Assembly (NCBI GenBank): GCA_036346405.1
Contig: CM070546.1
Span: 94,920,955 to 94,984,954, forward strand
Source of the DNA: Phyllostachys edulis
Taxonomy: Eukaryota > Streptophyta > Magnoliopsida > Poales > Poaceae
Reading direction: 5' to 3'
DNA: 64,000 nt
Part shown: positions 35,840 to 44,724 of the stretch, piece by piece
Numbering within the stretch: the first letter of the stretch is position 1
Layout: the number at the start of each line of letters is the position of its first letter
Position numbers and translations under genes: made by a program
The notes under the pieces: model-generated
What the model was told of the DNA's origin: nothing
The model's input: the letters and a program-made list of their open reading frames with translations, nothing else
The model's database searches: none

Positions 35840-38770
35840 CTAGCTAGGGTTTGCCGCCCGCCACTCTCAAACGATTAAGTTTCTCAACTCCTCTTGCTCC
35901 TCCTCCCCGAGCCTGTCACCACTGTCCTCGACGCCTCCTCGAGCCCCGCGACTCCTCCCGATCCCATCGACGCCTCCTCCTCCAGCCGCCGCCTCCCGAG
36001 CCCGCCGAGCCTCCTCCTACAGCTCCCAAGCCGCCCCCGAGCCCACCGCGCCTCCTGCCCCGAGCCCGCCTCCTCCTCCCAGAGACCGGGCGCCTCCCTT
36101 CGCCGCCGCCCGCTGCTCAGATCGCTCCTGCTCGTCCTTCTCCTCGACGCCCAAAGGTAACCAATGCCGAAGTTACCGATCGACCCCACGCCTTTCCCTA
36201 ACTATTTCTATCAATAATCTATCATGGTCCTTCATGATAATTGTACTTGTTTTAGGAATTTGTATTTGTTCTAATCGCTTATTCATATGGTATTTGTTTT
36301 GATATCGCTTCGAATACATTGCAATGTGGTGTGGTGGGCTTGAGATGAATGCTCTGTGATGATAATAGTCTTGTAATCGAAATTGTTTTGATAATCGGGT
36401 TTGCACTTGAGCTCTAATTGGAATGCTTACTCTACATCTCGATAGCAATATCAAAATGTTAAATCTTAGCTTTATGCTTTGATTTCATTTGTTCACATGA
36501 TGTTCTATTTCTTGTGAAGATGTCTTCCGCTCATTCTCGAGTCATCGCCGCCAATCGTCTCGATGATGCACCATCCTCTCGAACAATATCCAACCGCTGT
36601 AGAAGAAGAGGAATATCGAAAAGGCCCACGGGCCGATTTACCATCACGAGGTCGATCATCTGGGACCCTATCAATCCTCGCCGAAAGCAATATTCGCATT
36701 CCGGAGAATGGTCGGAATAGTTGCACAGAACGGGGTCAAGGTCATCAAAAAGTCACACTGAGGTCACTCAACCTTTGAGGAAAGGATTCGTAAGCGTCCG
36801 AGCAAAAGCAGATAGAGACCTTTGAGGAAAGGATTAGGGATTGCAAATGCCAAGTCGGTTGGAAGCCCTCGCCTACTATACCGCTAGCCGCCCCCCAAAC
36901 ATCCGAAAGTAGTCTGCGCGTCCAACCCTAACCCTACCACAATAGGTGATGACAGATTTTCCGTCGATGACATCCGTAATAATTATTATCTCCGAATGCT
37001 CAATCCATTGATAGGCCCGTTGGAGTAGCTAATTTTGTATCGTTATGTACATAGGTGGCTACGGCGCAAGCTCCAAGTGAGATATGTCTCGCTGCCCTAG
37101 ATGTCGCTTGGGGCAGTGTATCCATCCCAGATCGAGCTTTGGTGCACGGTGCAAATCTAGCGCCGGTTTCGCAAAAATGAATGTGGGCGGTGTTTGTGCC
37201 AATTTCGAGGCCGCCCCGCTGAAAATTCCCTAAACGACGAGGTCATGACTCTAGGGCAAGCCGTTGGAACATTCATCCAAAGGGCCCAAGGAGGACATCT
37301 CGCTCGAGCTACCGCTCGGTGTCAACTTCACGGAATGTCTCGCAACGGCATCAAGTCCACGGACTGGATCCGCACCGGCTACTGCAGACCGACACGGCAA
37401 GGGCCTCGCTGCATCACATGCATCTACACCTCGTGCTCACCGACTCTTGTGAAGTCGACCTATACAAAGCGAGGCAAAGGGGCAAGGGCAAATCGAAGAC
37501 GATCGAGACCTCTCCCGATATCCTTCTTGTCATTGGCCCTAAATACAAGCTAGGCGAGCCGTTGCTCGAGAAGTTAGACGACCCTACCCTAGGACCGGAT
37601 TGCACGAAATTGCATACATGGTACATGGAACACCCAACAAGCGGTTGATCAACGACGCCGGTGTCACCGTCAAGTTCAAGGAGGATCAATTTAACCACGT
37701 GTATCAAGACGCTGTCTTCACGGTGACCTTCAACGACTTGTTCTGTCTCTTCAACCTCGACGAGCTCGACGTCTCACTCATACGATGCTAGACACTGTAA
37801 GTGTGTACAATCACGGTCAATGTTCGTGTAATATCGATAAATGTTATATACAACTCCTAACTTTTGTATAATAGATACATGATCTGTGAAGCCGAAAGAA
37901 GGAAATCACCGTAGGTTTCTCGACCCACACATTGTCTCCGAGCAAAGCATCACGGCGAATGCAACATTCGCCGAGAATTACGTTATAGATTTTTTTCATG
38001 GCTCACCGCAACAAGGAATTCATACTTTTGCCCTACAACCGTAAGTAAGTAGTGTTGCACTCTGGCTATACTTGTTGATTTGTACTTTATAAGCAACACT
38101 AACTTAAGTTTAATGACCATGCCGACATACCCGTAGGTACCATTGATTCTAATTGTAATTATACCAAAACGAAATACGTAATATACCTAGATTCCCTCAG
38201 AGGGCCACTCACAACTTCACAACTATCCGAATTTAATCATCGTAAACACATTTCCTCCATAGAAACTCTATTGTAGTCTTTCCTTCCTTTGCAATGGCTA
38301 AGGCTAACTTCTTGGAGTCACGAGGGTGTTCGACGTGTTACATGCTAGAGGATGGAATATCAAGGGAAGGACGCCGACATGAACAAAAATTCCTGACTTG
38401 CTAGCTAGTACACATTAATCCTATATAACACTTCGTAGCAATGCCTCTCGAACTAACCAATTCTATTTTTGCGAAGGTTACCAAGAACGCGGTCGCAACA
38501 TCTGTGGATACTATGTTTGCCACAACATGCAACTACTCATCGGTTCTGCGATCACCAATGATCCTCGTGTTTGTCAATCTTTCAACAATTCTTTCATATA
38601 TACTTACCAATTTATATAAGCCCTAATTTAACCTTCATATCGACAAAGTTGCGACCATCGCCAAATCATAGGAACAGAGCGAGCTCATAAAAATTCGATC
38701 ACACCTTGCGCCATTCCCGAACGCATGTGTCATAAATCCAAATGGGAGTTTCCACAAGGTAGCGTATTGA
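35840..38770 (+). pseudogene. Second CACTA gene, outer copy: Ulp1/C48-like part retained, Transposase_24 core deleted
   Basis: The leader exon (donor AAAG-GTAACC near 36156) and ATG (36520) match the nested copy. By comparison with the nested copy about 850 bp is missing at about 36750, removing the AWKNFKSTLVKNYV to HPHALG region. The downstream part is retained: GPKYKLGEPLLEKLDD...LHTWYMEHP (about 37540-37630), VTFNDLFCLFNLDELD (about 37720-37770), SEQSITANATFAENYVIDF and EFILLPYN (37940-38040), and CGYYVCHN with the catalytic-type Cys (38503). The HW motif has lost one base here (38141). The gene is non-functional in this state. Confidence 0.75.
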
Positions 38771-38938
38771 ACTTGATTGGGATAGATTGAACATAATGGT
38801 ACATGTGTGTAAATTAATGTACATTAATGGTTAATTTTAGTTAATTGATTCGTGAATTGGATGTGCTTGTTTACAAATGAATGCAATTTTGATGTGCTTC
38901 AAATGAATGATAATTGGATGTGCTTGTTTCAGAGGGCA

Positions 38939-38968
38939 TGGCTAGCATTTCTGAGGCTAGCTAATAAA
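38939..38968 (+). terminator. Hairpin plus AATAAA at the 3' end of gene 2 (outer CACTA)
   Basis: The fourth copy of the cassette. The right arm is GCTAGCTA, so the stem has one mismatch; AATAAA is at 38963-38968. Confidence 0.5.
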
Positions 38969-38984
38969 TGTAAATAGATTTAGC

Positions 38985-39292
38985 AATGCAAAGACTACCA
39001 CAGGGCGATGCCCAGAGATGAAACCGCTCAGGATAGTCGATTATTACGATGCGTAGATGAAACCGCTCGTGATAGTGGACTATCACGAGCGGTTTCATCT
39101 ACGCACTGCTCTGTAGTCGCATCATCACTGAATGGTTGCATCTACAAACCGCCTGTGATAGTATGTATTACTGACGGTTCAAAACCGCCTGTGATGACCT
39201 AATGCATTACTAACCCATAAACTCGCATTTACTCGCACTAACCGCTGCGTGATGGCGCGGAACCGTCTCAGAAGACCTTTTACGTAGTAGTG
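38985..39292. repeat. Right subterminal repeat array (outer CACTA)
   Basis: Inverted ACCGCTCGTGATAG-type units leading to the terminal CGTAGTAGTG. Confidence 0.7.
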
Positions 39293-39295
39293 GGG

Positions 39296-41431
39296 TGCGA
39301 TGTGCCTCCCTCAAGATGTCATTTTAACCTCCGCCTTTTGTGGCACACAAAGGCGAATTCTTAAACCGCAATGCACCAGACCCATCCAAACTGAAATCCC
39401 CTTCTTTGCCCATATCTAGACGCTTTCTGACCCTATACAATAACTGATCATTCTGCTGTGCTTTCCGCACATGCTCTAGAATGGCTGACTCTAAGATCAA
39501 CTGTGTCCCAATATGTGCCGTGCGTGCATAGCAATAAGATATGCCCATGCGGTCAAAATTAGCAATAAGGCAATCCAAAGTAGTAGGCATCGCCTTGCGA
39601 CTAAGAGCATCAGCTACCACATTGGTCTTGCCAGGATGGTACTGAATTGTGAGATCGTAATCCTTGATCAGCTCCAGCCATCTGCGCTGCCTCAAATTCA
39701 GATCCTTCTGTGTAAAAATATACTTAAGACTTTTGTGATCAGTAAAGACATCACAAGTCTCGCCATATAGATAGTGCCTACAAAGTTTCAAGGCGAACAC
39801 TACATCAGCCAACTATAAATCATGGGTTGGGTAATTCTGCTCATGTTTCTTCAGTTACCTCGATGCATAAGCTAAAACCTTACCATCTTGCATGAGGACA
39901 CAACCCAATCCAAATTGAGAAGCATCGAAGTAAACCGTGAAACGTTTCCCAGGCTCAGGGACTGTGAGAACAGGAGTGGTCACCAATTTTTCTTTCAAGA
40001 TCTGAAAACTGCGTTCACAATCATCATCCCACCGAAACTTCACATGCTTATGCATGAGCCTGGATAAAGGCTTGGCAATAATGGAGAAATCCTGCACAAA
40101 TCGTCGATAATATCCTGCCATACCAAGGAAGCTTCTCACTTCTTTGACATTGGTCGGCCTTCCCCATTCTACCACTGTGGAAATCTTACTTGGATCAACT
40201 GATATTCCCTTATCATTGATGACATGCCCCAAGAATCCCACCTCAAACATCCAGAACTCACACTTTTTCAACTTAGCATAAAACTTATTCTCTCTTAGCG
40301 TCTCCAACACAAGCCTCAGATGACGCCCATGATCTGCTTTAGTCTTTGAGTAGATCAAAATATCATCAATAAAGACGACTACAAAGTCATCCAAATACTC
40401 ATGTAACATCCTATTCATTATCTCCATGAAAGCAGCAGGGGCATTCGTTAGTCCAAAAGACATAACTTTAAATTCAAAATGCCCATACCTTATGGAGAAC
40501 GCCGTCTTCTCAATATCCTCCTTTCGGACAGGAATCTGATTGTATCCCGACTGGAGATCAATCTTTGAAAATACCTTGGCCCCTCTCAACTGATCAAATA
40601 AATCTTCAATGCGTGGCAAAGGATATTTATTCTTAATGGTCAGCTGGTTGAGAGCACGATAATCAATACACATGCGCCAACTACCATCTTTCTTCTTGGT
40701 AAATAGCACAGGAGCTCTCCATGGAGACACACTAGGACGAATAAGATCTTTCGCTTTTAGATCATCCAACTACTTCTTTAATTCCTCCTGAAAAGGACGA
40801 GCCAGACGGTACGGGGTCATGGAAACCGGTCGAGCACTTGGTACTAAATCAATCCTGAACTCCACTGGGCGAGGTGGAGGCATCCCTGGCAAATCCGCTG
40901 GAAATACATCCAGAAATTCCCGAATCACTGGAATACTTGCAGTAGTCAAAGATGAACTCGGCTTTTCCACCAGAGACAAGAGAAATCCACTCTTTGCTGC
41001 TCGACTACCTGGAAACAGACTAGCCAGCACACAAAGTGAGTAAGAGAGGGCACTACCCTGAAAAACTATCTCTTGCCCAAACGGAGCTTGCAAGGTTACT
41101 GTCTTCCAAAAACAAGATATGACAGCACGGTAACTATACAACCAATCCATACCCAAAATAACATAAAATGGCTCCATCTTCATAACCATCAGATTAGCAA
41201 TAAAGTCTTCCCCATCTAAAGAAATCACACAACCAGGACAGACTGTGGAACTGGAAAGAATTCCCCCAAGCAAATTAACTAGAACAGACTGAGCTATATG
41301 CTGCATACTCAAATTTGCCCGGCTAGCAAAATCTAACGATGCAAAAGAGAAAGTAGCTCCAGAATCAAACAAAACAAATGCCTCCACTAAGTCCACCAGA
41401 AGCGTACCTGTCACCACATCGGGCTACCCAA
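39296..41431 (-). pseudogene. Tekay protease, reverse transcriptase and RNase H (5' part of pol)
   Basis: The order on the minus strand is as follows. The retropepsin has LFDSGATFSF (about 41351-41372) and ends near 41080. The reverse transcriptase runs from about 40800, with KKKDGSWRMCIDYRALN, LQSGYNQIPV, SFGLTNAPAAF and an intact FIDDILIYSK (about 40353-40376). RNase H has VYFDASQFGLG, FTDHKSLKYIFTQ and HPGKTNVVADALSR. In-frame stops interrupt it: TAG in ELKK-stop-LDDL (about 40770), TAA after AYASR (about 39855) and TAG before LADVVF (about 39813). A frameshift precedes the integrase zinc finger near 39330. The domain order and spacing match Tekay/Del chromoviruses; no gag is present upstream. 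Confidence 0.88.
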
Positions 41432-42331
41432 ACTCGACTCGGCGATCGGCATGGCGAGGAAAGAGATGTCAGGCAAATGAATGATTGCGAAGAATGAGTA
41501 CTCCGAGTACACAACAAGTTGTACCACAGAATACATTTATAGATGATGGATTATTTCAAAGGAGTGACTTATATGGTTATTTTGCAAAAATGCAACGCTG
41601 ACATTTGTATACAAATAATAGATTGAAAGTGTAATTTGAAAAAAATAAAAAATAATTGTCAGAACCCGGGCCTTGAATACCCTAAGCCCTCGTGTGTGTA
41701 CCGTACTGGTCCCATGATCAGTGCCTAGTACACACAACTCCAACGTTTGGTAATCACATCTATACATTCATATGTACAAAATAAAACAAAAAATGGTACA
41801 TAGCTTAAGCGATTACAATATTTACATCACAAGGGCCGACCGGCCAAATAAAAGCTTAAGTTTCAAAGATGGCAAATACAGCAACAGAAGCAAAAGATAA
41901 TAAGAGTTCCAAATTCCAGCAGCATGCCCATCCAATCCCTTAAGCAACTGACTAGAGATAAGTCCTAAAAAGACCTGTCATCGAACCCACCGGTTCCAGG
42001 TGCGAAGTAAGCGTCGTCTGGTGTAGGCTTATCCTCTAAGTCTAAACAACAAATTAAGCAAGATTGAGTACATTGTGTACTCAGCAAGACTTGTAGTGTA
42101 TCACAAAATTTATATAAATGTGAGGCTAACAAGAGATGAGGCTCTATGCTACAAGTTATTTTCAACATTGTGCAAATTTTATTTGTAATACTAATACGTA
42201 GTATTTTGCAAAACTATTTCCCTCATTTTCTAATGAAACGGTTTTTTATGAAAACTAAGACTATACCCGACAAATACTACACTTAGCACGCTCATCACCA
42301 TGAGCACGACTATTTAAATAGATTTACCAAC

Positions 42332-44137
42332 TGTCGGTGTTTTAGGACCGAACATACGTAAAGATTGTTTGATTCGGGGGTTCCTCTAGGCTCAAAATCA
42401 CACAGAGATGGAGACACGGAGATTTTTATACAGGTTTGGGTCTTCTCCTACGAGAATAACAACCCTACTCCTGTGTGTATGTATTGAGTATGATAGATTA
42501 CAGAATTGAATCAAAGACTGGAATATTGTGCTTCTAATCTTCTTCGGGTCGCCTCTAGATCACCTCCGAATCACCCCTCTCTTTGTCCTGATGATCCTTG
42601 CCTTTTATATCATCTTCGAGATGCACCATTGGATCTTCGAAATAAAGGTTGCATTAACTCGCCATATCGTGAAGCTGTTACCAGAGGTTATTACGGGGGT
42701 TGCAACGTCCCCACGTCGCCAGGCAATTATCATCATAATAGGGAGTTAAATCGTGATGTTATTCCAGGGAATAACAGCGTAATTGATTGCTCATATCCTT
42801 GGATACGGTACATAAGATTCCCTGATCGACTAGGCTCACTTGTCCGTGAGTCTTGTCGACTAAGGACTGGTCGTAGAAAGACTTACGACCAGGCGGTGGC
42901 CATAGGAGAGCCTACGACCACAGATCGATCATAGTAGAGCTTATGATCACGGGATAGTCGTACAAGGGCTTACGACTATGGGGTAGTCGTAGGAAGACCC
43001 ACGACTACAGGGTGGTCGTAGGAGAACTTACGACCTCCAGCTCTCCCTTATGAATATCAAGGGGTATACTCAAGAGTTATATGACGACATTATTATCCAT
43101 AATATGTGATGAACCCTAAGGTTCTATTTGTTGGCCCGATCTTTCGATGAGAACGATAAGTTCGGTAGGCGTCGCTCAACCCTCACGATCCTGGCTACGA
43201 ACACGCAAGGCTCAAAACCACGCAATCACTGAACTGATTGACTAGTCGTTATCAACCGTGCACGAATACCCGGTTGACCTGACCACGAAGGTCGATTCCT
43301 GCATACACCGAAGAAGCACGCAAGAACAAGGTAAAGCAATCTGAAATTGCGAATAAAGATTGAAACACTTGATAAATTGGGATTCTGAATAAGGATCTTA
43401 ATTGGGTGGTCTAGTCGACGCACGCAAAAGATACAAGTTGCAACGATGGCTAACTTTTAACATAAACAAAATCCAAGAAAAACTAAAGGGGTGCGACCTC
43501 CTTAAATAGGGAACTAGGAGCCACAAAACTAACGAACTAGCGAGGTGGTACTAACGGTCGCGGGTTACTGTTCACGTGAACAGTAATCACACCCCCGGGT
43601 GGGCCGCCGGCAGATGGGCCAAGTTCAGTATGATTACAAAGCCCAGTTTGGTCCAAACAAGTGATATGACGCCTTCTTTTGATGATTGCGATCAGTCTAG
43701 AAGGAGTTTGGAGGTGAGGCTGGATCCGTTGGAAAGAGGACGAAATCATCTTTCCATCAAGTACTCGTGGACCTCCAACGGACGTCGTATGTGAAAGTTA
43801 TGGGCGTTTGAAGTCAGTGCTGTCAGGCTGATTCCGAACTGATCTGCCCAAAATGTATCCAGCTTGAACTCCTGATTGGCACATGCAGTAGCACCATGGC
43901 ATGTAAACATAGTACCATGGCATGTGGACGTAGACGTAGCACCATGGCATGTAGACGTAGCGCGATCCAATTGGGTAATATGGTGTTGCGATGGCGAAAG
44001 TCCTATTGGAGAGGATGTTGTTGAAGCGAGAGGATGCGGTCTGGCAGTCGAAGCGAAGGTTGCATCCTTAGGGTCGATGTCCTCATCAATATGAATTATA
44101 GATAAATGATTAAATGAGGATTGTTATATCCTCGTCA
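42332..44137 (-). repeat. 3' LTR of Tat copy 2 (contains a solo LTR)
   Basis: 819 bp of LTR (42332-43106 and 44094-44137) plus the insertion and one TSD copy. Terminal sequences are TGTCGGTGTTTT and CCTCGTCA on the plus strand. The segment 42860-43040 holds palindromic GTCGTA...TTACGAC units. A TATA box (TATAAAAG on the minus strand) lies at about 42602-42609. Confidence 0.85.
43107..44088. repeat. Solo LTR inside the Tat LTR, TSD ATATG
   Basis: 982 bp, starting TGATGAACCCTAAGG and ending CCTCATCA, so the tips form the inverted repeat TGATGA/TCATCA. It is flanked by perfect ATATG copies (43102-43106, 44089-44093). The right LTR of the same Tat element has an uninterrupted CATAATATGAATTAT here, which proves the insertion. 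The family is not identified. Three to four imperfect repeats of about 21 bp with CACCATGGCATGTA occur at 43888-43965. Confidence 0.88.
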
Positions 44138-44724
44138 TCTAGCCCCCCAGCTTAAGCGAAAATAACTTATTTGAAGAAGGAGCAGTAGATGGTCTTACAA
44201 CCAGTAGATGGTCGTAGAGAGGTGGTCGAAGGAAAGACTCTTCGACTAGTGTTTCATTTGACCAGAAATTTACTTGGTCAAGAAAATTGTGGAATAACCT
44301 TGTGACTGTCAAGGTGGTCGTAGGAGATCTAACGATCACCGAGTGGTCGCGGTATTGTGGTTGGAAGTATATCCTTTCCAATTGCTGTTGAGTTTGACCA
44401 GAAAAAGACTTGGTTAAGAAGATAATTTCGCTTGAGGTGAAAAAAACCAGACCTGACTTCCTCAAGCAGACAAATTTAAGAATATCAATCGACTCCCTTA
44501 CTTTTGTCTGTTGGAGCAGTTCTCGAAACATTAGCAACTGTTGGGTAGCCACGTCTTTTCAACTTCAGGCGTGGGGTTATAAATTTTCACCGTGGGTAAG
44601 GATAAAGTCTTTTACCTTCCCCCAAATTGCTCTCGTTGTTCAAGCTTTCGAGTTCTCCATCACTAACCAAATCAAGCCTTCTTCTCCAATCTCTCCACAT
44701 CCAAATCTTTGACTTTTGGGAGAA
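44138..44724 (+). promoter_or_regulatory. Polypurine tract and antisense promoter region, Tat copy 2
   Basis: Next to the LTR, the minus strand reads AAGCTGGGGGGCTAGA, a polypurine tract for the sense element. About 140 bp before the antisense ATG, TATAAATT (44578-44585) matches the TATA box of copy 1 in position. The rest holds palindromic repeat units (44190-44350) and no ORF. Confidence 0.6.

Larger units (their letters stand above)
22105..39292 (+). mobile_element. CACTA (En/Spm) transposon, outer copy, TSD GGG
   Basis: Ends are CACTACTACG (22105) and CGTAGTAGTG (39292), flanked by GGG at 22102-22104 and 39293-39295. Subtracting the nested copy (23073-32392 plus a 3-bp duplication) leaves about 7.9 kb. 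Contents: a left subterminal array (22105-22300), a TNP2 gene split by the nested element (22946-23072 and 32396-35438), an internal array (35645-35815), a second gene with a Ulp1-like domain (about 35840-38770), and a right array (38985-39292). It sits in the Tekay integrase gene. It cannot encode an intact transposase. Confidence 0.9.
18490..41431 (-). mobile_element. Tekay/Del-lineage Gypsy element lacking gag and 5' LTR, interrupted by CACTA elements
   Basis: Reading on the minus strand from 41431: protease, reverse transcriptase and RNase H (to about 39296), then the CACTA insertion (22105-39292), then integrase with C-terminal chromodomain (to 20873), polypurine tract and 3' LTR (18490-20765). 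There is no gag or 5' LTR, because the sequence begins just before the protease. The flanks ACTCC (18485-18489) and ACTCG (41432-41436) agree at 4 of 5 bases. The element is inactive: it has several in-frame stops as well as the insertion. Confidence 0.85.

Noticed and set aside
42506..42934. 142-codon ORF
   Set aside because: Entirely inside the Tat LTR; the partner LTR does not keep the full frame.
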